This document shows, piece after piece, positions 43,753 through 53,182 of a DNA stretch of 56,526 bases. Under the pieces are notes generated by a model. It was not told the origin of the DNA, ran no database searches, and was given only the letters and a program-made list of their open reading frames with translations. Both the position numbers and the translations under genes were made by a program. The DNA is from JAHELQ01 sp965603365 (GTDB lineage: Bacteria > Acidobacteriota > Aminicenantia > UBA2199): assembly GCA_965603365.1 (NCBI GenBank), contig CBFDCR010000033.1:1-56526 (forward strand), in the 5' to 3' direction. Within the stretch, counting starts at the first letter, position 1. Every line of letters starts with the position of its first letter.

Positions 43753-43862
43753 TAATCTGAAAGAAACCTGAACTATGAAACCACGATGGTTTTAAAAGAT
43801 TTGTGAGGTTGAATGAAACGCAATATAATATTATAATTCACAATGTAAGAGGACAAAGAAAA

Positions 43863-44120
43863 ATGCCGACAATTTTATTGATTATGGGCTGGCGGTTCTT
43901 CTTTTATTCAAACGAAGGCAGAGAACCCATCCATATCCATTGCCAAAGGGGGGGAAAAGAGTGTAAGTTCTGGTTAGATTCAAAAAATTTTGATGTTTCT
44001 GAAGCCTTTAGTTACAATATGAACAATAAAGACAAACGTCAGGTGAAGAAACTAATTTTTGAGTATTTTGAATTTATTGAGGAGAAATGGAATGAATTCC
44101 ATGAAAGGAGAAGGGGATGA
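43863..44120 (+). CDS. DUF4160 protein, probable toxin-antitoxin component
   Basis: An 85-aa DUF4160 protein: MPTILLIMGWRFFFYSNEG, EPIHIHCQRGGKECKFWL and a helical C-terminus. The start at 43863 has GAGGA upstream and matches the family's usual MPT(I/V) N-terminus. It overlaps the DUF2442 gene by 4 nt (ATGA). The two families co-occur as a putative toxin-antitoxin pair; which partner is toxic is not established from sequence. The region is AT-rich relative to its neighbours. Confidence 0.82.
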   Translation: MPTILLIMGWRFFFYSNEGREPIHIHCQRGGKECKFWLDSKNFDVSEAFSYNMNNKDKRQVKKLIFEYFEFIEEKWNEFHERRRG

Positions 44121-44374
44121 AGAAACTATATAATGTTCAAAAAATAGAGTTTTTTGATGATAAACTTTATCTTAAAGTTAATGGCAGAGAATTTAGCTTC
44201 TCTTTAGCTGAAATCTCCGAAAGATTGGCTGAGGCATCAACTATCGAGAGAGAGACCTATAGACTTTCCCCCTCTAATTACGGGATCCATTGGCCCCTAA
44301 TCGATGAAGATCTCTCTATCCCAGGCCTCCTAAAGACAATCCACGACACTTCCACCAAAACAGCCCACCTGTAA
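44117..44374 (+). CDS. DUF2442 protein, partner of DUF4160
   Basis: An 85-aa DUF2442 protein: KIEFFDDKLYLKVNGREFSF, then RLSPSNYGIHWPLIDEDLSI, where the family signature is 'G.GIHWP..DEDLS'. It starts within the stop of the DUF4160 gene and has AGGAG just upstream. It is probably the antitoxin or a regulatory partner. It converges with the GWxTD lipoprotein gene. Confidence 0.85.
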   Translation: MKKLYNVQKIEFFDDKLYLKVNGREFSFSLAEISERLAEASTIERETYRLSPSNYGIHWPLIDEDLSIPGLLKTIHDTSTKTAHL

Positions 44375-44405
44375 ATATGACTATAAACTCATCGAATTGA
44401 TCGGC

Positions 44406-45338
44406 TTACCGCCTGGTTTTGCTGAAGTTGCGGTAGCGGGCGGCGGTGCCTTTGTCTTCGATGATGACGTCGAAGTAGTATTTGCCTTTAGACTTCAGGG
44501 GATAGGGAAGCTGGAATTGGACGTGCCGCAACTGCTGGATCTCGGTGCGCTCGAAGGCGACTGTTTTCGACGCCGTGAATGTATCGATCCTAACATTATC
44601 CCGGTATACGTAGACCTTAATGTCAAAGTCAACGACCATTTTCCCATCTTTTTCGTCGAAGGTCAGTTTGTCTATCGGGATCTCGATATGCAAGGCGCCT
44701 TTCCGGTAGTCAACGTCAAATCTAAAGGCCTGCTTGAGGTTGCCCTGGTTCCGTAAGTCGAGGCTAAATCTGGCCCGGTCCATGGCGGTGAGGAGATTGG
44801 GGGGGATGCGCACCAGTTCGAGCCGGCCCAATCCCCTGACGTCGGCAAACACCAATATCAGGCTGTGGTTGTAATAGAACCACTGCTCCATGGGGATGCG
44901 TTTGGTGCTTCGCAAGCGGCCCCGGGCAGGCCCGGAGGTAATCACATCGTCGGCTTCGCCAAACTCCCGGCGCTCCGGGAAACCCATCTGCAGCAAGATC
45001 CGGCCCCTCTCGGTATCCCAGCCTTTGGCCTTGATGCCTTCGTTAAACCATTTGTTGGCATAGGCGATTCTCTTATAAAACTCCTCCCGGTTTTCATTTT
45101 CCTCGGTCAGGGGGGAGGGGTCCCGCTTCTGCCAGAACTCTTTGATGAATTCCCGGCGATCCTGGGGCGTTGCCAGGTGGGTGTAAATCTCGACCTCCTC
45201 TTTGGTCATGATAAACCGGGCGGTCTCAAAGAAAGGATCGTTCTCCGGGGTGGTTTTTATATTTTGGGGGGCACCGCAGCCGATTAATACGGCGGCAGCC
45301 ACTGTCAGGAGTATATATATTCTCATCTTTATTTTCAT
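44406..45338 (-). CDS. GWxTD-domain lipoprotein
   Basis: A 310-aa protein with a lipoprotein signal (LTVAAAVLIGC, lipid-modified C21) and the GWxTD domain (FIKEFWQKRDPSP; GWDTERGRILLQMGFPERRE). GWxTD proteins are characteristic of Acidobacteriota, Aminicenantes and related phyla. They occur beside TPR, sulfatase-like and TonB genes, but their biochemical role is not known. It is the last gene of the minus-strand envelope cluster, 27 bp after the sulfatase-TPR gene, with GGAGGCA before its start. A C-terminal beta region is about 180-305. Confidence 0.85.
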   Translation of the reverse strand: MKIKMRIYILLTVAAAVLIGCGAPQNIKTTPENDPFFETARFIMTKEEVEIYTHLATPQDRREFIKEFWQKRDPSPLTEENENREEFYKRIAYANKWFNEGIKAKGWDTERGRILLQMGFPERREFGEADDVITSGPARGRLRSTKRIPMEQWFYYNHSLILVFADVRGLGRLELVRIPPNLLTAMDRARFSLDLRNQGNLKQAFRFDVDYRKGALHIEIPIDKLTFDEKDGKMVVDFDIKVYVYRDNVRIDTFTASKTVAFERTEIQQLRHVQFQLPYPLKSKGKYYFDVIIEDKGTAARYRNFSKTRR

Positions 45339-45365
45339 TGCTGCCTCCTTTTTTTTATCTTACAT

Positions 45366-47537
45366 CTATGGTGATGGCCTCTGCCGCCACATGCCGATGG
45401 CTTTTTGACAGATCTCGACCTGTCTCGGGTCGAGTTCTGCCCGGTGTTCGGACAGGGCGGTCTCCATGCTCTTTAGCGCCTCGGGAATTCTTTTCATTTT
45501 GGCAAGCACCAGGGCATGGTTAAAGTAGTATTTACCGTTGGGCTTTACCTCGATTGCCCTTTTCAGGAGTGCGGCGGCTTTTTTTAGGGTGCCGTATTGG
45601 GCGTTAAACAGGGCCACCTTGTAGAGCAGGTCGGGATTGGCGGAGATTTCCCGTCTCTCCAGCAGTTCGTCATACAGGCGGAGCGCGGTTTCATACTTCT
45701 CTTTTTCGATCAGCAGTTCGGCATACTTCAGTTTCAGCGAAATATTTTGGGGTTCCAGTTCCAGGGCCCGTCCGTATTGTTCGACGGCTTCATCGAGATG
45801 TCCCAGTTTTTCTTGAATTTCACCCATTAAGATGTAGGCCCGGGTGAACCGGGGATTCAGTTTGAGGAGCTGTTGACAGGCGCTTTCGGCCTCCATCAGG
45901 TTGCCCAGATCGAATACCTTTAGCGCATACATGATATGGAATCGCTCGATGTCGGGGAATTTTTCCCTGGCTTCCTGTAAGATCCCGATCTCCTTGGGGA
46001 TTTCATTTCGCTGCTTGTACAACAGATCTTTTAAATCGTACATCACCGGCAGCCGGATATCCGGGTATTCCGACTCCAGGACCGCCAGCTTCTCCCCTGC
46101 CAGTCGGGTTTTACCTTTCCTGAGAACATCAAAGAGATCCTTTATTTTGTTATCCAGGACAATCCCCTGTTTGGGGTCCATATTCCGGAATTGATCCGAT
46201 TGGGCCGAAAAAGGTGAAATATAACCCAGGGACTGCAGGTGTCTCTTGTCCTCTGGGGATAAACCTCGCCGGGACTCCCCACCGGTCTTCGAGAGTTCCG
46301 CCACCCATTTCATCAATTTTTGGTCCAGCTCTTTGGCCAGCCGGCTCTGTTTCAAAAACAGGTTCTCCTTTTCCTCTTTGTCGGCAGCGAGATCGTACAG
46401 TTCCGGCCTGGGCAGCGAGATGTATTTGTACTGCCCGTCGATGAGACCCGTCAGGGGCGCCCAGCCCATCTCATCCCGGCCGTGCATGCTTTCAAAGTAA
46501 AATCCCCGCCGGTCTTTCTCCTCATCTCCGGCCAGCAGGGAAGCAAAACTCCGGCCCTGCACCTCCGGGGGTATGGACAATCCGTAGAGTTCCAGGATGG
46601 TGGGCATGATATCGATGAGATTCAGCCGGCTGGTTAGCCGCCGGCCCCGGGGAAATAATCGGGGATTGTAAAATATCAAGGGAACTTTCAGGGCCTCTTC
46701 GTAACAGAAGATGCCGTGGCCGTATTCCTGGTGTTCGCCGAAGGCCTCGCCGTGGTCGCCGACGACGACGATTAAGGTGCTTTCTAAAAGATCCAGGGAT
46801 TTTAGTTTTTCTACAATTTCCCCTACACAGGAGTCGGCAAAGGCAACTTCACCGTCGTAGCGGCCCTCCTGGGTATCCTCGAATTTCTCGGCATACTTTT
46901 TGGGGGGGGTGTAGGGGGTGTGGGGATCGTACAGATGCACCCAGGCAAAAAACCGGCGCCGATGATTTTTTTCAAACCACTGCATGAACTTGCGGAAAAC
47001 GTCGTCGGCGGGGATTTCGGACGTATAGTTGTTGTACATCTTGTGAGAATTCAGGGAGTCGTCGTACAGATCGAATCCCTGGGCCAGGCCGAACTTGCTT
47101 AACAGGACGAAGGCGGCGATTACGGCAAAGGTGTGGTAATTTTTTTCTTTCATCTTTTCCGCCAGGGTCACCTCCCCTTCGCCCATTATATAGGTGCCGT
47201 TATCCCGGACATTCAGGGAGATGGGATATTTGCCGGTAAATAGTGAACAATGGGCCGGCAGGGTGAGGGGAACCGGGGTGTAGCAGTGTTCCGCCATTAT
47301 CCCGTTTCGGGCCAGGAAGTCGAGGTTGGGGGTTTGGGCCGGCTCATAACCGTAGACCCCCAGCCGGTCGGCCCGGGTGGTATCCAGGGTAACCACCAGG
47401 AGGTTCAAATCACCAGCCTCGATCTTTTTATGATCTTTGCTTAAGAATAAGAGCGCGGTGACAGCGGCCGCCACTAAAATACAAATCACCAATACAACAA
47501 TAATTTTTTTACTTTTACGTTTATGTTTAATCTTCAT
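45366..47537 (-). CDS. Sulfatase-fold (alkaline phosphatase superfamily) protein with TPR domain
   Basis: A 723-aa protein: an N-terminal membrane anchor (IIVVLVICILVAAAVTALLF), an alkaline-phosphatase-superfamily domain (about 43-430: LLVVTLDTTRADRLGVYG; VVVGDHGEAFGEHQEYGHGI) and C-terminal TPRs (about 460-700). The sulfatase signature C/S-x-P-x-R is replaced by T92-L-P-A-H96, so a formylglycine cannot form. Thr as nucleophile suggests phosphohydrolase or phosphotransfer chemistry rather than sulfate ester cleavage. The start overlaps the stop of the upstream interrupted paralogue by 4 nt (ATGA), indicating translational coupling. Confidence 0.85.
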   Translation of the reverse strand: MKIKHKRKSKKIIVVLVICILVAAAVTALLFLSKDHKKIEAGDLNLLVVTLDTTRADRLGVYGYEPAQTPNLDFLARNGIMAEHCYTPVPLTLPAHCSLFTGKYPISLNVRDNGTYIMGEGEVTLAEKMKEKNYHTFAVIAAFVLLSKFGLAQGFDLYDDSLNSHKMYNNYTSEIPADDVFRKFMQWFEKNHRRRFFAWVHLYDPHTPYTPPKKYAEKFEDTQEGRYDGEVAFADSCVGEIVEKLKSLDLLESTLIVVVGDHGEAFGEHQEYGHGIFCYEEALKVPLIFYNPRLFPRGRRLTSRLNLIDIMPTILELYGLSIPPEVQGRSFASLLAGDEEKDRRGFYFESMHGRDEMGWAPLTGLIDGQYKYISLPRPELYDLAADKEEKENLFLKQSRLAKELDQKLMKWVAELSKTGGESRRGLSPEDKRHLQSLGYISPFSAQSDQFRNMDPKQGIVLDNKIKDLFDVLRKGKTRLAGEKLAVLESEYPDIRLPVMYDLKDLLYKQRNEIPKEIGILQEAREKFPDIERFHIMYALKVFDLGNLMEAESACQQLLKLNPRFTRAYILMGEIQEKLGHLDEAVEQYGRALELEPQNISLKLKYAELLIEKEKYETALRLYDELLERREISANPDLLYKVALFNAQYGTLKKAAALLKRAIEVKPNGKYYFNHALVLAKMKRIPEALKSMETALSEHRAELDPRQVEICQKAIGMWRQRPSP

Positions 47538-50011
47538 TGCCCCGATCCTCCGGCCTCCTTGATGAGACGGCCTAATCGATCCCGGTCCCGCCTGGAGAGC
47601 TTTTGCAAATATTTCTCCCGGCAGACGGTTAAATACTTCAAGGCTTCGGCTCTGGCGCCCAGTTGCAGGTAGGTGACCCCCAGGTTGAGATAGGCATCGG
47701 TGAAGTCGGGTTTGATCAAAATGGCCTTCTTCCAGTCCCCTAAGGCCTCGTTAATGCGGTTGGCAAATTTATGGGCCGAGCCGCGGCCATTTAAGGCGGA
47801 TACCAGGTTGGGGTCGAGTTCCAGTGATGTATTATAGGCTGTCATGGCCCGCCGATAAAATGCCGGCTCCCGCTGTTTCAAGAACATGGTCAGATAGAGG
47901 GTGGCCAGATTGTTGTGGGTGACGGCCGCCCGGGGGTCCAGGTCAATCGATTTCCGGTAGGCCGAAAGGGCTTCATCGAAATCTTTTTGGCGGAAGTAGA
48001 GAATCCCCAGGTAATTCCATACCCTGGCATCGATATCTTCCTTTTTTACGACTTCGTTTAAAATCTGAAAGGCCATTTCATCCTGAAAAATTTCGGTTAG
48101 AATAATACCGATTTTCGACATTATATCGGTATGATTGAAAATCGATTTGTCTTTTAAAATTTCTTTGCATATTTCGCCGGCCTGGCCGTATTGTCTATTC
48201 TCCGCCAGTAATCTGGCGACACTGACTTTTAAGGACACATTTAAAGGTTCCAATCCCAGGGCCTTTTCAAAATAGCGGAGGGCTTCTGCTTTGCGGTCTC
48301 GCCTCTCTTCTAGCCTGCCTCCTAAAATGTGGGCCGCCGTATGCTGGGGATCATGTTTAATAATTTCATCAATCAGCTTTTGGGCCTCCTCCAATTGGCC
48401 CTGGCTGAACAATTCGGAGGCTAAGTTGATCTTCAGGTGATGGTTGTCCGGGAATTGCCGTACCGCCTCCCGCCAGTTGGCGATGACCTGTTGCGACGCG
48501 CCTCTCTTCAGGTGGATGGTATCCCACAGGCCGAAATACTGCGGCAATATCATGTCGGGATTTTCCTCTCTCACTTTCTTTAAGAGGGTTTCGGATTTTT
48601 TTAGGTTTCCCGCGGCTATTTCCCGTTCAATCTCGTCCAGTTTGTTTTTGAAGAGGATCCCCTTCTTGGGATCGACGGCGGTCTGGCTTTTTGAAGAGAA
48701 GGTGGAGATGTAGCCCAGGGTCTCCAGGTGCTTGCGGTCGCTGTCGCTCAACTGCCGCTTCGAGTCTCTGCCGGTTTCAGAATAGGTGTTCACCAACTCC
48801 AGCAGCTTCCGGTCCAACCCCCTGGCCAGGCGGTTCTTTTTCCAGAATAGGTTATCTGTCTCCCCCGGGTCCTGCGACAGATCGTAGAGCTCGGCCTCCG
48901 GCAGAGAGATGTATTTGTACCGGCCAGCGATGATCCCGGTCAGGGGTGCCCAGCCAAACGCCTCTTTGCCGTGCATACTTTCGATATAAAGGGAACGTTC
49001 CTCTTTCCCTTCGGCGCCGGAGAGCAGGGGGGCCAAACTGGTTCCCTGAACCCCTTCGGGTATTTCCCGGCCGTACAGTTCCAGGACCGTGGGCATGATA
49101 TCGATGAGATTGACGGGGCAGGGGATTTTTTGGCCCCGGGCAAACAACTCCGGGTTGAAGAAGATGAGGGGCACTTTGAGATTGGCCTGGTAACAGAACA
49201 GGGAGTGGCCAAACTCCCGGTGTTCGCCGAAGGCCTCGCCGTGGTCGCCCACCACCACCACCAGGGTGCGGGAGAGCCGGTTCCGGGCTTTCAGGTCGTC
49301 GATGATCTTGCCCACATAGAGGTCGGTAAAGGCCACTTCGCCGTCATAAAGACCGATCAGGTCGTCGGGGAATTTACTCCGGTATTGGGGGGGCGGTTCA
49401 TAGGGGGTGTGAGGGTCGTAAAAATGGACCCAGGCACAGAATTTTTAATTATCGGGAAGCTGCCGGAACCAGCGGTTAAATTTTTCATACACCCGGTCTG
49501 CCTTGATTTCGGATTCTAAATCGCTGACCATCTCGTCGATGTTCAGCGAATCGTCGTAAACATCGAATCCCTGGTTCAGGCCGAATTTCGCCAGGAGCAC
49601 GAAGGCGCCGATGGCCGCAAAGGTGCGGTATCCCCGAGCCTTCATCTGCTCGGCTAAAGTGACTTCCCCGGGGGGAAGAAAGAAAGTGCCGTTGTCCCGT
49701 ACCCGGTGACCCAGGGGATAGCGGCCGGTGAAGAGGGAGCAGTGGGCCGGCAGGGTGACGGGGACCGGTGCATAACAGTTCTCAAACATGATCCCCTGCC
49801 GAGCCAACGAATCGAGATTGGGGGTTTGGGCCTTCCGGCAGCCGTAGGCGCCGATCCGGTCTGCCCGCATGGTATCGAGGGTGATGATCAGTAGATTGTA
49901 GTCCTTAATCTGGAGGATCTTTCCTTTAATACCGGTCAGCAAAAGAACGATGACGGCGACCAGGACGAGTATTACCCCCGCTGTGAGCAGGTAAATAGTT
50001 CTTCTTTTCAT
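47534..50011 (-). pseudogene. Sulfatase-fold/TPR protein interrupted by one in-frame TAA
   Basis: Reading 50011 to 47534 in one frame gives 825 codons before the stop. The order is membrane anchor (LLTAGVILVLVAVIVLLLTG), metal-site strand (LLIITLDTMRADRIGAYG), nucleophile motif T86-L-P-A-H90, second metal motif (VVVGDHGEAFGEHREFGHS), then a long TPR domain. Codon 189 (49447-49445) is TAA. Directly after it the family sequence resumes in the same frame (KFCAWVHFYDPHTPYEPPPQ), so a single base change is enough to explain it. Flanking fragments are 188 aa and about 636 aa. It may be a recent inactivation, a sequencing error or, less likely, recoding. AAAGGA precedes the ATG. Confidence 0.8.
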
Positions 50012-50067
50012 ATCCGTACTATTCCTTTGGCGAGATACCAGAAAAATATGTTAGCACAGTTCTTGAC

Positions 50068-50103
50068 AAAAAAAAAGCCCCTCCCCGCCAGGGGAAGGGG
50101 CTT
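50068..50103 (-). terminator. Rho-independent terminator of the TonB receptor gene
   Basis: On the minus strand AAGCCCCTTCCCC pairs with GGGGAGGGGCTT (one bulge) around the loop TGGC, followed by about nine U. It lies 33 bp after the receptor stop codon and separates it from the sulfatase genes, which must have their own promoter in 50012-50067. Confidence 0.88.
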
Positions 50104-50135
50104 AAAGTGCTTATCGTTTCTATTTCTGTATCTGT

Positions 50136-53015
50136 TTAGAAGTTGACCCGCACGCCGAACTGGAAAAGGCCGGCGTTGGTCCACATGGAGGGATCTCCAC
50201 TGGAGAGGCTGCGCTTCAATTCGATCTGGTTGTTGCTGATGTTGTAGGCATCCACTACCAGGGTGGCGCTCACCTTGTCGCTCACCTTGATGGTCTTTTC
50301 CAGGCCCAGGTTCAACTGCCAGAAGACAGGCAGCCTGTCGTCTCCAACCTTTTCATCGGCGGGATAAAAGTACTCCGGGCCCTGGCTTAACCATGTACCT
50401 ACCCTCATGGGCTGGGGATATCCTTCCCTGGCCTGGAAGAAGGCGGTCAGGTTGATATCCCAGGGAAGCTGATACATGCCGGAGAGTTTGACCATCCAGC
50501 GGGAGTTGACCCACAGATCCCTCAGTCCGGAACCGTAGGTGGATTCCGCCACTTCGCCGCCGTCAAAGAAGTTAAAACTGTTCATATTGACAAAATCCTC
50601 TTCGAACCAGTTCCACTTCCAATCCTGCCAGGTGAAGGAGACATTGGCCATCCAGCGGTTGGAGAGCTTCTTGAGCAATTGCAGGGTCACCCCATAGTAG
50701 CGCCAGTATGATTTTTCCATGTTGAAATAATGAAAGCCAACCGGCGTTACGATCTGTTCGTAAACCGGCACCGTGGTGCCGCCCACGTCAAAGGTATCGG
50801 TCTGCTCCCAGTTGGCATCGGTCTCCAGAGAGCCGTCGGGCATGATGCCTTTGTTCACATCGGTGGTTTCGCCGCGGGTATCGAATATCTGGGAGAGATT
50901 GTGCTTTTTCTTGTACATGCCGCTGATGGAGACCATCAGGTCATCGGAGAGTGCCTTCTCAAAGGCCAGGGTCAGCTCGTCTAAGTAAGGGGTGTTGTAA
51001 TCATCGGCAAAATCGACCACATTCAGGCCGGTTACCGGGTCGGTTTGGATATAGGGATCATACCAGAACAGGTCGCCCACTTCGCTATACTGGGGAACCT
51101 CGTCGCCGTTGACATCGTTCCAGTCGGCTAAGGCATAGCGGTAGGGCACATAGATGTCGGCTAAGGTATTGCCGCTCTGGGACATGTAGCGGGCAGCCGA
51201 CAGCTTGACCACGTTTTTACCGTCGCCGGTGATGTCGTAGGCCAGGGAGATCCTGGGGGAGAGCAGTTGCCAACTGGCGGGGGATTTGAATGATTCGACA
51301 TTCAACTCGGTGACAATGCCGGGCCACATCTGTTCGCCGTGATGGGGCGAACCGGGCTCATGCCAGGTAAATCCGGGCTGTTGAAAAGGATTGACCTTGC
51401 CGGTCTCCTTGTCGAAACGCAGTCCGATAGAGGCGGTGAGCTTACCGAAGGTAACGGTATCCTGGAGGTAAGCGGAAATCCTGGTGTAATTCACATCCAG
51501 CACATAATCGGGGAAAATCTGCAGAAATTCCTGACCCGGAACGTCCCTGTATACATAGGTATAACGCATGTGGGGATACGAACTAACGGAGGTGGTATCG
51601 GAAGTGTAATAGTCGACGCCAAACTTGATCTCGTGATCGCCGCCTAAGGCGCCCTCCAGAAAGTAGTTGCCGTCTAAGGAGACGTTAATGGAGTTGCGGT
51701 TGGTCTTGTAATCTAAGTATGAACCTTCGGCCCGTGACCAGAAGTCGATATTCAAGGCCTCATTACCCACGAAGTATCCGTATTCGGGATCGTAAGCCGC
51801 ACCTTTGGGGGTTAAATTAAAACCGCCGTCGGTATAGACGGCTTTTAAGTTCATCATCAACTCGCCGAATACGTGGGAAATACCGCCGTAAAACAGGTAT
51901 CCCGGTCCTGACTGATCCCACAAAGAGCCGGTATCCTGCTGGGCCGGCCCCAGCCAGACCCTGCCCCACTTCTGCTTGTTGTCGTAGGACATGTGGAAAT
52001 CACCGGAAGTCTTGCCCACCTCGAAGTTCACTTTGGCATAGCCGGACACCAGCCAGGTGGCATCGTCAAAGTCGATCTCCGTCCTTTTGTGGATATCCTG
52101 GATCGCCCAGGAACCGAACCACCACAGCTTGTCCTTGATGATGGGACCGCCGAGGCCGACGCCGTACTGGTAGAGTCGATAGATACCCGGAACCACCAGG
52201 CCGGCGGCTGCCATTGCCGGTGTGGGATCCTGTTTCAACTCCCAGGCCTGATCTTCCACATAGAGGTGGAAATCACCGGAGTATTGGTTGCCGGCTCTCT
52301 TGGTCACGAAGTTTAATTGGACACCGCCGGTCTGGGCGGTGATGTCGTTGGCGCCTACCGTGACCTGCAGCTCCTCGTAGGCGTTGATGTTCAAATAGGC
52401 GGGGGCTGAGCCGATGGCCGAAGGATCGGTAATGTTGGCGCCGTCCACGTTCCAGACGGTATCGTCGGTATCGCCGCCGCCAGCCATGAAGATGGACTGC
52501 TGGCCCGATTCTGCACCGCCGACATCACTCTTGTCCATGACGATTCCCGGCAGGGCGGATAACACCGTCCAGGGGTTCCGGGACGTGGGAATCGAGGCCA
52601 CGAAGTCCTTGTCGACGTTGACGCCTACCTGGGTTTTCCGGATGTCGATGATGCCGGCCCGGCCGGTAACGGTAATCTCCTCCTTCAACTGGCTGGTTTC
52701 CATCAGCACATCGAAGGATACGGTTTTACCCAGTCCGACATCAATCCCTTTGCGGATAACCGTTTTGAATCCATCCATTTCGATGCGCAGCTCGTAGTTT
52801 CCCGGTGGAACCTGGATGAACCGGAAATTACCCTTTTCCGAAGACACGGTCGTTTTTGTACCGATCTTCTCTCCGGTCAGGGTAATCGTAACTCCGGGAA
52901 GGGGTGAGCCATCTGCCAGAACCACCGTTCCGTAGATGTCTCCACCTCTGGCTTGTGCAAATGATAGCCCAGAGAGCATTGCCACTGCCATCAAAATTGC
53001 AAATAGCTTTTTCAT
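50136..53015 (-). CDS. TonB-dependent receptor with carboxypeptidase-regulatory-like domain
   Basis: A 959-aa outer-membrane protein. It has a signal peptide (LFAILMAVAMLSGLSFAQA), a carboxypeptidase-regulatory-like beta domain (IYGTVVLADGSPLPGVTITL, PPGNYELRIEMDGF), a plug (TVLSALPGIVMDKSDVGG, VWNVDGANITDPS), then a beta-barrel ending in the aromatic C-terminus FQFGVRVNF. Such Oar/SusC-like receptors import peptides, glycans or metal complexes with TonB energy; the substrate is not readable. It has a promoter at 53051-53078, AAGGAGGT before the ATG, and a strong terminator after it, so it can be expressed alone and at a high level. Confidence 0.92.
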   Translation of the reverse strand: MKKLFAILMAVAMLSGLSFAQARGGDIYGTVVLADGSPLPGVTITLTGEKIGTKTTVSSEKGNFRFIQVPPGNYELRIEMDGFKTVIRKGIDVGLGKTVSFDVLMETSQLKEEITVTGRAGIIDIRKTQVGVNVDKDFVASIPTSRNPWTVLSALPGIVMDKSDVGGAESGQQSIFMAGGGDTDDTVWNVDGANITDPSAIGSAPAYLNINAYEELQVTVGANDITAQTGGVQLNFVTKRAGNQYSGDFHLYVEDQAWELKQDPTPAMAAAGLVVPGIYRLYQYGVGLGGPIIKDKLWWFGSWAIQDIHKRTEIDFDDATWLVSGYAKVNFEVGKTSGDFHMSYDNKQKWGRVWLGPAQQDTGSLWDQSGPGYLFYGGISHVFGELMMNLKAVYTDGGFNLTPKGAAYDPEYGYFVGNEALNIDFWSRAEGSYLDYKTNRNSINVSLDGNYFLEGALGGDHEIKFGVDYYTSDTTSVSSYPHMRYTYVYRDVPGQEFLQIFPDYVLDVNYTRISAYLQDTVTFGKLTASIGLRFDKETGKVNPFQQPGFTWHEPGSPHHGEQMWPGIVTELNVESFKSPASWQLLSPRISLAYDITGDGKNVVKLSAARYMSQSGNTLADIYVPYRYALADWNDVNGDEVPQYSEVGDLFWYDPYIQTDPVTGLNVVDFADDYNTPYLDELTLAFEKALSDDLMVSISGMYKKKHNLSQIFDTRGETTDVNKGIMPDGSLETDANWEQTDTFDVGGTTVPVYEQIVTPVGFHYFNMEKSYWRYYGVTLQLLKKLSNRWMANVSFTWQDWKWNWFEEDFVNMNSFNFFDGGEVAESTYGSGLRDLWVNSRWMVKLSGMYQLPWDINLTAFFQAREGYPQPMRVGTWLSQGPEYFYPADEKVGDDRLPVFWQLNLGLEKTIKVSDKVSATLVVDAYNISNNQIELKRSLSSGDPSMWTNAGLFQFGVRVNF

Positions 53016-53050
53016 GTAACCTCCTTGTTTTTTTTTGTATTAGAGTTCCT

Positions 53051-53078
53051 TTTATACATATAGCAAAATAGTTGCCAA
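53051..53078 (-). promoter_or_regulatory. Promoter of the TonB receptor gene
   Basis: On the minus strand TTGGCA (53078-53073) and TATAAA (53056-53051) are separated by 16 bp, about 35 bp upstream of the start codon and its AAGGAGGT site. Confidence 0.5.
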
Positions 53079-53182
53079 ACCTAAGATCCTTTTATATTGG
53101 GGATTTCGAGATGAAACGGTGCGCATAATCCAATTTATTGCATTTTGACTTCATAGAAATGAAATTTTCACAAGACAGTTGT

